From: DASZHJ01 sp035507155
GTDB taxonomy: Bacteria > Pseudomonadota > Alphaproteobacteria > ATCC43930 > CGMCC-115725
Direction: 5' to 3'
Assembly: GCA_035507155.1 (NCBI GenBank)
Contig: DATJOK010000229.1
Location: 1-46,435 of the forward strand
DNA length: 46,435 nt
Position 1 is the stretch's first letter. Every line of letters starts with the position of its first letter. The notes beneath the pieces were generated by a model. It worked only from the letters and a program-made list of their open reading frames with translations, ran no database searches and was not told where the DNA came from. Position numbers and translations under genes: made by a program. Shown here piece by piece: positions 16,625 to 24,260 of this stretch.

Positions 16625-17545
16625 CTAGCGGTCGGGATTGACGCTGCGAGGTGCCTGGGCGAAGCCGCTGTCGATCCGCTGGCGGCGCCAGGCGGCGGTG
16701 CGAACGGTGCCGCCGAAGGTGAAGAAGTGCAGGCCGTCGACCATCGCTGGCCGCCGCGCCGCCGCCAGCGCGGCGATCACCGGCTCCGGTCCCGCCTCGG
16801 CGACAAGGCGCGCGATCGCTGGCTGGCGGCCCACCAGGGAGCGGATCGAATTGCCGATGCCACAGCGGATGGCGAATTTCGCCAGGCTCGCCACGCTGGC
16901 GGGTCCGGCGAGGCCGATGCGCACGGGCACATCGAAGCCTTCCTCGCCGAGCCGCCGGACCCAGTCGAGGATCGGCGCCGCCTCAAAGCAGAACTGGGTG
17001 ACGATGAACGGCGCGAGCCCGCTGCGATGGGCAAGCGCCAGCTTGGCGCGCAGCGCCGCGTCGAGTGTCGGCGCAGCGATCTTCGGATGGCCCTCGGCGT
17101 AGCCGGCGATGCCGATACGGCGGACGCCATGTTGCTGCAGGAGACCGGTCTGCAGGATCGCGAGACAGTCGTGGAACGGGCCTGCTGGCGTGTCGGCGTC
17201 GCCGGCGATGACGAGCGCCGCCTCGACATCCGCTTCGCCGCGGGCACGCGCCAGGAAGTCCTTGAGCTGGGTGAAGCTCGCGAGGCGGCGTGCGGCGACA
17301 TGCGGAACCGGCTGGAACCCGGCGCGCCGGAGCCGTGCCGCCGCCGCGACGATCGCGTGATGGCTGTCGCCGGCGGCGTGGTTGATATAGACGGCAGCGT
17401 CCGGTTCGAGGGTATCCGGAAGTCCATCGAGCGCTGCGTGGTCGCGCGGCGACACCTCCAGGGAGGAGCCACGCATCAGCGCCGCCATTCGCTCGCTTCG
17501 CTCGCGGTCGAGGGTGCTCGACGACGGGATGGCGTCGGCGATCAT
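16625..17545 (-). CDS. Second MTHFR-like protein, divergent
   Basis: A 306-residue protein of the methylenetetrahydrofolate reductase superfamily, but divergent from MetF. Recognisable blocks are VYINHAAGDSHHAIVAAAARL near the N-terminus, GEADVEAALVIAGDAD, and VTQFCFEAAPILDWVRRLGEEG (about 210-231), which matches the TQF...VESYL region of MetF. The start overlaps the preceding methyltransferase-like gene by ATGA. Because a canonical MetF-like protein is encoded right after it, this one may act on a different C1 carrier or be the methyl-THF oxidising partner of a demethylase. That assignment is inference. Confidence 0.75.
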   Translation of the reverse strand: MIADAIPSSSTLDRERSERMAALMRGSSLEVSPRDHAALDGLPDTLEPDAAVYINHAAGDSHHAIVAAAARLRRAGFQPVPHVAARRLASFTQLKDFLARARGEADVEAALVIAGDADTPAGPFHDCLAILQTGLLQQHGVRRIGIAGYAEGHPKIAAPTLDAALRAKLALAHRSGLAPFIVTQFCFEAAPILDWVRRLGEEGFDVPVRIGLAGPASVASLAKFAIRCGIGNSIRSLVGRQPAIARLVAEAGPEPVIAALAAARRPAMVDGLHFFTFGGTVRTAAWRRQRIDSGFAQAPRSVNPDR

Positions 17546-18951
17546 CAGACCGAATCCCGCTTGCGGGAGATCACGTAGGACTCGTCCCAGAACCAGAGCC
17601 CGCCGTGCTTCTGCAGCACTTCCTTGGTGGCGTCGAGATAGGCGCCGCTGTGCACCACCTCGGAGAGCCGCTGGTCCTCGATCTGCGCCACATAGATGGC
17701 GGCATTCCAGGCGGCGAACAGGGTCGAGGTGCCGATGGTCTGGCTGATCTCGGTGGGCAGCGTGTGCATGTCGTAGCGGAACAGCGAGCGCGCATCCGCA
17801 TAGGCGTTGAAGTTGAGATCGCGGCCGGCGACGCCGAGCTCGGTCTTCACCGCGCGCAGCAGCTGGTGCCGGTCGGTGGTGAAGGGATTCTCTCCCGGCC
17901 AGATCCTCTGGATGATCTCCAGGCCCGGGTCCTGGCCGTGGGAATGAATGCCGATGAGCCGGCCGCCCGGCGCCAGGCTGCGGGCCAGCGGCGCCACCAC
18001 CTTGCTGGCCTTGAATTCGACCGGCGCGCGGGCGCGATAGGGTTGCGAGGCGATGACCAGATCATAGTCGGCGCGCGCCTGGCCGCGCCGCGGCCGCACC
18101 TGGTCGAGCAGGAACTTGTGGTCCTCGCGGTAGAGCACCAGGACCACCGGCTTCTCGTAGATCGGATTGCCGGAGGTGGCGCTCACCTTGGCGCGCCAAT
18201 GCTCTGACAGGAAGGGCTGCAGCGCGGTGATCTGCTCCTCGAAGGCGTGGCTGGTGTTGCCGAGCAGCGGCGCCTCGTGCCAGACGAGGCTGGTGGCGGC
18301 GCTCACCGATTTCGGCGTCAGCCAGGGTGCTTCGGCGTAGTACATGTTGGTGATCACCAGCACCGTCGCCGGATGCTCGAAGAAGCGGTCCGGCATCTTC
18401 TCCAGAGTGAGGCGCACGTCCTCGAGGCTGATCTCCTTTCCGACGATATAGAACGGCATGGTCGCGAACTGGTTGTGCATGGCGCGCATCACCCGGGCCA
18501 GCACCGTGCCGTCGCCCATGCCGGCGTCGAAGATCCGCACCGCCGGCGGCCGCGGATGGATGTTGGCAAGCTCCATGGTGACGCGCTGGGCCACCACCCA
18601 TTTCTCGCTGCAGGTGGTGACGAAGAGCAGATATTTCTGGCGATTGTCATAGAAGCGGAAGCCGCGCTCGGCGCCTTCCGCTTCCACCGTGCTGGGCGCC
18701 GTCGCGGTGATGCGTGGCAGGGTGATGGTCCCGTTGGCGCGACGCGGGGCGGGAAGCACCGCGTGCTCGTTGTCGCGGGGCGCCATGAAGGCGCGCACGC
18801 GCTCGGCCGTCTCGGTGGTGACGCGGCCGCCGAACCGCAGCCGGCTCACCAGCTTGCCGTCGTTGACGGCAAGCCGCCCGAAAGTCGATTCCGCCATGCC
18901 GACCTGGCGGCAGTATTCAGAGATCTCGCGCAGTAGCGTTTCGCTGCTCAC
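17545..18951 (-). CDS. SAM-methyltransferase-fold protein with N-terminal HTH-like domain
   Basis: 468 residues from a GTG at 18951, supported by a strong ribosome binding site (GGGAGGGGACC); an in-frame ATG at 18987 lacks one. Residues 1-55 (TLLREISEYCRQVGMAESTF, then NDGKLVSRLRFGGRVTTETAERVRAFM) resemble the small phage-repressor-like helix-turn-helix domain seen in many alphaproteobacterial proteins. Residues about 135-300 form a Rossmann fold with motif I FDAGMGDGTVL (140-150) and a later DLVIASQPY segment. The chemical target is unknown. It leads an operon with the two MTHFR-like genes (ATGA overlap with the first). It could be a regulator that senses SAM, or an enzyme. Confidence 0.75.
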   Translation of the reverse strand: MSSETLLREISEYCRQVGMAESTFGRLAVNDGKLVSRLRFGGRVTTETAERVRAFMAPRDNEHAVLPAPRRANGTITLPRITATAPSTVEAEGAERGFRFYDNRQKYLLFVTTCSEKWVVAQRVTMELANIHPRPPAVRIFDAGMGDGTVLARVMRAMHNQFATMPFYIVGKEISLEDVRLTLEKMPDRFFEHPATVLVITNMYYAEAPWLTPKSVSAATSLVWHEAPLLGNTSHAFEEQITALQPFLSEHWRAKVSATSGNPIYEKPVVLVLYREDHKFLLDQVRPRRGQARADYDLVIASQPYRARAPVEFKASKVVAPLARSLAPGGRLIGIHSHGQDPGLEIIQRIWPGENPFTTDRHQLLRAVKTELGVAGRDLNFNAYADARSLFRYDMHTLPTEISQTIGTSTLFAAWNAAIYVAQIEDQRLSEVVHSGAYLDATKEVLQKHGGLWFWDESYVISRKRDSV

Positions 18952-19035
18952 GGCGGTCCCCTCCCGATCAGCCCTTTTTACGGGCATTGTTGAACCATTC
19001 CAGACTCGCAGCGGAAGGGCGTCAACCACAAACTC

Positions 19036-19090
19036 GCCCATTCGATAAGTGGGCAACAGTATGGGCAATTGCCCACAGTGGAGTGGGCAA
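19036..19090. promoter_or_regulatory. Cluster of TGGGCAA palindromes (candidate operator)
   Basis: Upstream of the HTH-methyltransferase gene the 14-base perfect palindrome TGGGCAATTGCCCA (19062-19075) is flanked by two further direct copies, GTGGGCAA at 19049-19056 and 19083-19090. An inverted GCCCA lies at 19036-19040. TGGGCAA starts at 19050, 19062 and 19084. A symmetric site with extra half-sites is typical of a cooperative repressor operator. Nothing else in the window contains this cluster as far as I can see. Confidence 0.55.
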
Positions 19091-19103
19091 AGCCGACCAG
19101 GCG

Positions 19104-19211
19104 TCGCTTTTTGGATACAATCAGTTACGGCGCCTAGACCGAATTCGCGGGAATCGGCAGAGGTGGCCTTGACCGGTCGCCGCTGGCGCTGAATGATGTA
19201 TCCAAAGCGAT
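19104..19211. promoter_or_regulatory. Inverted pair of GGATACA boxes (candidate GntR operators)
   Basis: TCGCTTTTTGGATACAATCA (19104-19123) recurs in inverted orientation as TGATGTATCCAAAGCGA (19194-19210), matching apart from two small indels. The shared core is TTTGGATACA followed by TCA. The boxes flank the expected promoter of the GntR/FCD regulator gene (start 19248) and lie between two divergent transcription units. FCD-type regulators often bind short palindromes with a TTGNATNCAA look, so autoregulation is plausible. Evidence is sequence repetition only. Confidence 0.5.
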
Positions 19212-19247
19212 GGTTACCGAGCCGTTGCGAGGGGGAGAACGCCAGAA

Positions 19248-19985
19248 ATGCCGCCCGGCGGCCGGATCGTCCTGAAACTGCGTGAGCTGATTCTGAGCGG
19301 CGCGTTGCCGCCGGGGCAGCGCGTGGGCGAGGTGGCGCTCGCGGAGCGGCTCGGCGTCTCGCGCACTCCGGTGCGCCATGCGCTGGCCGTGCTGGCGCGG
19401 GAAGGCCTGCTGACCGCCGCCGGCGCCCGCGGCTTCCTGGTGCGGGAGTTCACCCTCAAGGACATTCTCGACGCGATCGAGTTGCGCGGCACGCTCGAGG
19501 GAATGGCGGCGCGCCTCGTCGCCGAAGCGGGGCTCGACAGCGAGGTGGAGCGGCGGCTCGAAGCCTGTCTCGCCGAGGGCGAGGCGATCCTCAGGGATGC
19601 CGACTGGCCGGCGGACGGCGACCAGCGCTGGGCCGGCATGAACGAGCTCTTCCACCGCCTCATCGTCGAGGCCGCCGGCAACCAGGCGCTCACCCACGCG
19701 CTCTCCTTCAACGACACGCTGCCCTTCGCCTCGGCGGGCGCGCTCCTCGGCGGCGACAGCGAGGACGATGCGCTCCGCCGCCGGCATCGCGACGTGCTGG
19801 CCCGCGCGCAGCAGCAGCACCGTGCCATCCTCGACGCGCTCCGCCAGCGTCAGGGTGCCCGCGCCGAGGCGCTGATGCGCGAGCACGCGCTCGCCGCCCG
19901 CGACAACAACGTGCTGTTCCAATCGAGGATTCCCGCGATCGCCGAGCGCCGCCCCGCGGCGGTGCCGATCGCGCTCCGGATGTGA
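19248..19985 (+). CDS. GntR family transcriptional regulator, FCD (FadR) subfamily
   Basis: A 245-residue regulator. The winged helix is at about residues 5-65 (LKLRELILSGALPPGQRVGE, then ERLGVSRTPVRHALAVLAREGLL). The all-helical FCD ligand domain runs from about residue 80 (IELRGTLEGMAARLVAEAGL), with the metal/ligand histidines expected in NELFHRLIVEAAGN and HRAILDALRQ. It is 26 bases upstream of the second MetE-like gene, which it most likely controls together with itself. The ligand may be the substrate or product of that enzyme. The ribosome binding site is GAGGGGGAG. Confidence 0.93.
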   Translation: MPPGGRIVLKLRELILSGALPPGQRVGEVALAERLGVSRTPVRHALAVLAREGLLTAAGARGFLVREFTLKDILDAIELRGTLEGMAARLVAEAGLDSEVERRLEACLAEGEAILRDADWPADGDQRWAGMNELFHRLIVEAAGNQALTHALSFNDTLPFASAGALLGGDSEDDALRRRHRDVLARAQQQHRAILDALRQRQGARAEALMREHALAARDNNVLFQSRIPAIAERRPAAVPIALRM

Positions 19986-20011
19986 AGGACGAGAGAAGGA
20001 GGGAGAGGTCG

Positions 20012-21130
20012 ATGACCCAACGCACCACGCCGCCGTTCCGCGCCGACCACGTCGGCAGCCTGCTCCGGCCGCCGGCGCTGCTCCAGGCCCGCGAGCGGCG
20101 GAAGCGCGAGGAGATCACCGCGGCGCAGCTGCGCGAGGTCGAGGACCAATCGATCCGCGACGTGGTACGCCTTCAGGAGCAGACCGGGCTCAAATCGGTC
20201 ACCGACGGCGAGTTCCGCCGCGCCTCCTGGCACATGGACTTCCTTTACCAGATCGGCGGCGTCACCAAGGTGCAGGACAACCTCAAGGTCCAGTTCCGGA
20301 ATGAGAAGGGCGTGATCGAGTTCACCCCGGCGGCGCTCCGCATCGTCGACAAGCTGAAGCTCGCCAAGCCGATCTTCGGCGAGGATTTCGCCTTCCTGAA
20401 ATCCGCCGCCAAGGGCGCGACGCCGAAGCTCACCATTCCCTCGCCCAGCATGATGCATTACCGCGGCGGCCGCGCGGCCATCGACGAAAAGATCTATCCG
20501 GAGATGGGGGCGTTCTGGGCCGATCTCGGGCGGGTCTATGCGGAGGAGATCGCGGCGCTCGCCAAGCTCGGCTGCACCTATTTGCAGCTCGACGACACCA
20601 GCTTGGCATATCTCAACGACCCCGCGCAGCGCGAATACATCACCAAGCTCGGCGGCGAGGGCGAGCACCAGCATCTGACATATATCAGGCTCATCAACTC
20701 GGCGCTTGCCGGGAAGCCCCAGGGCATGACCGTCTGCACTCATATGTGCCGCGGCAATTTCCGCTCCTCCTGGGTGGCGGCGGGCGGCTACGACCACGTG
20801 GCGGAGGCGCTCTTCGGCGAGCTCAAGGTGGACGGCTATTTCCTGGAATACGACGACGCCCGCTCCGGCGGCTTCGAGCCGCTGCGCTTCGTCCCCAAGG
20901 GAAAGATCGTGGTGCTGGGCCTCGTCACCACCAAGACCGGCGCGCTGGAGAAGAAGGACGATCTGAAGCGTCGCATCGACGAGGCGGCGCGCTACTGTCC
21001 GCTGGATCAGCTCGCCCTCTCGCCGCAATGCGGCTTCTCCAGCACCGTCGAAGGCAACAACCTCACGGTCGAGGAGGAGAAGCGCAAGCTCGAGCTCATC
21101 GTCGAGACCGCGCGCGAAGTATGGGGCTGA
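20012..21130 (+). CDS. Core MetE-like cobalamin-independent methyltransferase (copy 2)
   Basis: A 372-residue paralogue of the protein encoded at 3482; the two share the start (PPFRADHVGSLLRPP), the fold and identical positions of all four zinc ligands: His244 and Cys246 (THMCRGN), Glu279 (FLEYD) and Cys340 (SPQCGFSS). Only the catalytic barrel of MetE is present. The ATG at 20012 has AAGGAGGGAGAGG upstream. It is expressed together with the GntR regulator (26-base gap) and ends 3 bases from a convergent ABC permease gene. The methyl donor and acceptor are unknown. Confidence 0.88.
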   Translation: MTQRTTPPFRADHVGSLLRPPALLQARERRKREEITAAQLREVEDQSIRDVVRLQEQTGLKSVTDGEFRRASWHMDFLYQIGGVTKVQDNLKVQFRNEKGVIEFTPAALRIVDKLKLAKPIFGEDFAFLKSAAKGATPKLTIPSPSMMHYRGGRAAIDEKIYPEMGAFWADLGRVYAEEIAALAKLGCTYLQLDDTSLAYLNDPAQREYITKLGGEGEHQHLTYIRLINSALAGKPQGMTVCTHMCRGNFRSSWVAAGGYDHVAEALFGELKVDGYFLEYDDARSGGFEPLRFVPKGKIVVLGLVTTKTGALEKKDDLKRRIDEAARYCPLDQLALSPQCGFSSTVEGNNLTVEEEKRKLELIVETAREVWG

Positions 21131-21133
21131 GCC

Positions 21134-21997
21134 TCACACCAAGCCGCGGCGGCGGTAGCGCCGCTGCACCAGGGTGTTGGCGCCTGCCGTCAGCACCAGG
21201 GTCGCCGCCATCAGCACGAAGGCGAGCGCGCCGCCGAGCGGCCAGTTCGCCTGCTCGGAGATCTGAGTGTAGACCAGCGGCGCCATCATCTGGAACCGCG
21301 GCCCGCCCAGCAGCACCGGCGTCGCGTAGGCGTTCATCGCGAGGATGAAGCAGAGCATCGAGCCCGCCACCACGCCGGGCAGCGACAGCGGCAGCGTCAC
21401 CTTCCAGAACGCCTTCAGCGGTGGCGCGCCCATGCCCATGGCGGCCTCCACCAGGGCCGGATGGATGCCCTCGATCACGCTCTGGAGGGTCAGCACCATG
21501 AAAGGCAGGTTGAAGCCGATGATGCCGACGATGACGGCGAACGGCGTATACATGATGTCGACGGGCGTCCCGATCAGGCCGAGATAGAGGAGCGCCGCAT
21601 TGAGCGCGCCCTTTGAGCCGAACATCACGATCCAGCCCGCGGCGCGCACCGCGTTGCCGACGAAGAGCGGCATCACCACCAGCAGGATCGCCCAGCTCTT
21701 GAAGCGCGACTGCATGCGCGCCAGCAGGTAGGCGGCGGGGTAGCCCAGCAGCAGGCAGAAGGCGGTGGTGAGCGCCGCGATTCCCGCGGTCAGGAATAGC
21801 ACGTTCCGGTAATAGGGGTCGCTGAAGACCTTGAGATAGTTCTCCGCCGTCAGCGCCTCCACCATGAACTGGCCGGGAATGAACCGGTTCAGGCTGTAGC
21901 GCAAGAGGATCGCCAGCGGCAGCACCAGCAGGACGATGACGAAGAGCGTCGCGGGTCCTACGAGCGCGGCGGCGGTGAGCTTGGATTGCGAGTTCAT
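21134..21997 (-). CDS. ABC transporter permease, PotB-like
   Basis: A 287-residue membrane permease with about six hydrophobic segments, starting with AALVGPATLFVIVLLVLPLAILL. The cytoplasmic coupling loop EAAMGMGAPPLKAFWKVTLPLSLPGVVAG (about 185-215) is the EAA motif that contacts the ATPase. It is the last gene of the amidohydrolase-PotC-PotA-PotD-PotB-type operon and is separated from the substrate-binding gene by a palindromic repeat. The family transports polyamines, opines or related small cations. Confidence 0.9.
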   Translation of the reverse strand: MNSQSKLTAAALVGPATLFVIVLLVLPLAILLRYSLNRFIPGQFMVEALTAENYLKVFSDPYYRNVLFLTAGIAALTTAFCLLLGYPAAYLLARMQSRFKSWAILLVVMPLFVGNAVRAAGWIVMFGSKGALNAALLYLGLIGTPVDIMYTPFAVIVGIIGFNLPFMVLTLQSVIEGIHPALVEAAMGMGAPPLKAFWKVTLPLSLPGVVAGSMLCFILAMNAYATPVLLGGPRFQMMAPLVYTQISEQANWPLGGALAFVLMAATLVLTAGANTLVQRRYRRRGLV

Positions 21998-22012
21998 GGC
22001 GCGGCGCCGGGC

Positions 22013-22082
22013 ACCCCCTCACCCTTCCGCTGACGCGGGTCCCTCCCTCTCCCCGCCGGGGAGAAGGTTGGGGCGAGGGGGT
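22013..22082. repeat. Palindromic repeat inside the polyamine-type ABC operon
   Basis: CCCTCTCCCCGCCGGGGAGAAGG forms a GC-rich hairpin within a longer element ending in TTGGGGCGAGGGGG. The same class appears at 29981-30095. It lies between the substrate-binding gene and the last permease gene, so it could stabilise the upstream message or lower expression of the permease, as REP elements do. It is unlikely to be a simple terminator, because the permease has no other obvious promoter. Confidence 0.6.
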
Positions 22083-22104
22083 CTCGAACCTGCACGAGTC
22101 CCGG

Positions 22105-23172
22105 CTAGGCCTTGAACTCCTTGTCCCACCACTCCTTGAGCTGGGCGTCGTTCTTGGCGAGGTAGTCGTAGTCCTCGACCTTGAGATTGGCCTGCTCCTC
22201 CGGCGTGAACCCCACGCGCTTCGCCATCGCGGTGGCGAGCTCCACGTCGGTGACGGTGGGGTTGTAGCCCATGTCCTCGATGAAACCCTCCTGGGGCTTC
22301 GGATCCAGCATCGCGTTCATGAAGGCGTAGGCGTTCTCCTTGTCGGGGGCGTTCTTCGGAATGGTGAAGTCCGAGATGTAGGTGACGACGCCCTCCTTGG
22401 GCGCCGCGATCTCGACGGGGACGCCGGCGTTCTGCCACATCACGCCGCGCGCCTTCCACATGATGCACATCCAGATGTCCTCGGTCTTGAGAGCGGCCGC
22501 CATCGCCTCGTTGGTCGGCATCACCTTGCAGTCGAGCTTCTTCAGCTCCATGAGCTTGGCCTTGCCGGGCTCGAAATTGCTGAGGCTCCCGCCGCTGATC
22601 ATGGCCGCGGATTCGATCGTGGTCTGGTACTGGATGTCGATGACGCCGATCTTGCCCTTGTACTTCGGATTCCAGAGATCGTTGTAGGAGGTGGGCTTCT
22701 CGGTGATGTACTTCGGATTGTAGAGGATGACGCGGCCGGAGAAGATGTGCGGCACGGCATAAGGTACCGAGATGGTCTTGATGAGGTACTTGGCATTCGG
22801 GATCTTGCTCATGTCGAGCTCGAGCAGGGTTCCCGCCTTCCACATCTCGTAGCTGCCGGCGCGCGAGAGAGCGGAGATATCCATCGTGCCCCGCGGCAGC
22901 CGGGCTTCCGCCATCATCTTGGTCTTGCGCGGCGAGTCGTTCCCCGTGTCGTAGACGGTCTCGATCCCCTTGGGCGAGAGCAGCGGCGCCGCGATGTTCT
23001 TCTGGATCAGATTCTGGTAGTCGCCGCCCCAGGTGCCGACGATCACCTTGCCGCTGGCGCGGGCGCGGCGCGGCAAGACGGTGGTGGCGACGCCGGCCGC
23101 CGCGGCGCCCTGCAGCAGCCGGCGCCGGGTGAGGAGAAGCGAGGATGTCGTCGTGGTCTTGCGGCTTTTCAT
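22105..23172 (-). CDS. Extracellular solute-binding protein, spermidine/putrescine PotD-like
   Basis: 355 residues from the ATG at 23172, which is preceded by GGGAG; a longer in-frame start at 23214 lacks support. A twin-arginine type signal (LLLTRRRLLQGAAAAGVATT) precedes an alanine-rich cleavage region. The mature part GKVIVGTWGGDYQNLIQKNI is typical of family 1/PotD-like binding proteins. Export in folded form via Tat is inferred from the RRRLL motif. It belongs to the operon that also carries an amidohydrolase. Confidence 0.9.
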   Translation of the reverse strand: MKSRKTTTTSSLLLTRRRLLQGAAAAGVATTVLPRRARASGKVIVGTWGGDYQNLIQKNIAAPLLSPKGIETVYDTGNDSPRKTKMMAEARLPRGTMDISALSRAGSYEMWKAGTLLELDMSKIPNAKYLIKTISVPYAVPHIFSGRVILYNPKYITEKPTSYNDLWNPKYKGKIGVIDIQYQTTIESAAMISGGSLSNFEPGKAKLMELKKLDCKVMPTNEAMAAALKTEDIWMCIMWKARGVMWQNAGVPVEIAAPKEGVVTYISDFTIPKNAPDKENAYAFMNAMLDPKPQEGFIEDMGYNPTVTDVELATAMAKRVGFTPEEQANLKVEDYDYLAKNDAQLKEWWDKEFKA

Positions 23173-23210
23173 GGTTCGTCTCCCTGTTGTCCGTCCAAGT
23201 CGATCTCTGA

Positions 23211-24260
23211 TCACGCGATGAGCTGACAGGCCTCCGGGTCCCAGGCGATCTCGACGGCGGCGCCGATGTCGAGGGGAACGGCGCTTTCCGGCCTGGTGTT
23301 GTGCATCTCCACGGCGACGAGATCGCCGCTCGCCAGCCGCACGGCGTATTCCGTGGTGGCACCCAGATAGCTCACGAATTCGACGGTGCCGTGGAACACA
23401 TTGGCAGCGCCATTGACGATGCCGAGTCTGATGCGCTCCGGCCTCACCGCCACCAGCCGCTCGCTCCCTGCCGACGTCGGCACCGCGATCTCGAGCCCGC
23501 TCTCGGTGCGGAAGCGCGCCGGCGCGGTCATCGTGCCCGGGAAGAAATTGCTGCGGCCGATGAAATCGGCGACGAAGCCGTTGCGGGGCGCATTGTAGAG
23601 CTCGCGCTGGGTGCCGATCTGCTGCACCTCGCCATCCCTCATCACGGCGAGCCGGTCGGCGACCGAGAGCGCCTCCTCCTGGTCGTGGGTCACCATGACG
23701 GTGGTGAGGCCGAGCCGGCGCTGCAGCTGCCGGATCTCCACGCGTACCTCGTTGCGGAGCTTGGCGTCGAGGTTGGAGAGCGGCTCGTCCAGCAGCAGGA
23801 TCTCCGGCTCGATCACCAGGGCACGCGCCAGCGCCACCCGCTGCTGCTGTCCTCCCGAGAGCTGGCGCGGCATGCGCTCGCCGAGACCCTCGAGGCGGAC
23901 GAGGCGGAGCGCCTCGCTAACGCGGCGCTCCACGTCGCTCCGCGCGAGCTTGCGCATCCTGAGGCCGAAGGCCACGTTCTCGAACACGCTCAGGTGCGGA
24001 AAGAGCGCATAGCCCTGGAAGACGAGACCGGTGTTGCGGTGATAGGGCGGCAGCTCGGTGACGTCGCGGGTGCCAAAGAAGATGCGGCCGCCGGAAGGCT
24101 CGATGAACCCCGCGATCATGCGCAGCGTCGTCGTCTTGCCGCAGCCGCTCGGCCCCAGCAGCACCAGGAACTCGCCTTGGGCGATGGCCAGGGAGATCTC
24201 CCTGACCGCCACGTGGTCACCGTAGCGCTTGCTGATACCGTCGAGGCGGACGCTCGACAT
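23211..24260 (-). CDS. ABC transporter ATP-binding protein, PotA-like
   Basis: 349 residues from the ATG at 24260, which overlaps the preceding permease stop by ATGA. Walker A is LLGPSGCGKTTTLRMI (about 35-50), the signature is LSGGQQQRVALARAL, and Walker B is LLLDEPLSNLDAKLR. The His switch is VTHDQEEALSVADR, and a C-terminal TOBE-like domain starts near residue 240. It powers the PotB/PotC-type permease pair encoded beside it. Confidence 0.95.
   Translation of the reverse strand: MSSVRLDGISKRYGDHVAVREISLAIAQGEFLVLLGPSGCGKTTTLRMIAGFIEPSGGRIFFGTRDVTELPPYHRNTGLVFQGYALFPHLSVFENVAFGLRMRKLARSDVERRVSEALRLVRLEGLGERMPRQLSGGQQQRVALARALVIEPEILLLDEPLSNLDAKLRNEVRVEIRQLQRRLGLTTVMVTHDQEEALSVADRLAVMRDGEVQQIGTQRELYNAPRNGFVADFIGRSNFFPGTMTAPARFRTESGLEIAVPTSAGSERLVAVRPERIRLGIVNGAANVFHGTVEFVSYLGATTEYAVRLASGDLVAVEMHNTRPESAVPLDIGAAVEIAWDPEACQLIA

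Noticed and set aside
15446..17578. Plus-strand open frame of 710 codons across the MTHFR-like genes.
   Set aside because: Antisense shadow of GC-rich coding sequence with no recognisable domain.
18952..19247. SAM or SAH riboswitch upstream of the one-carbon genes.
   Set aside because: No SAM-II or SAH aptamer consensus could be found; the repeats look like protein operator sites.
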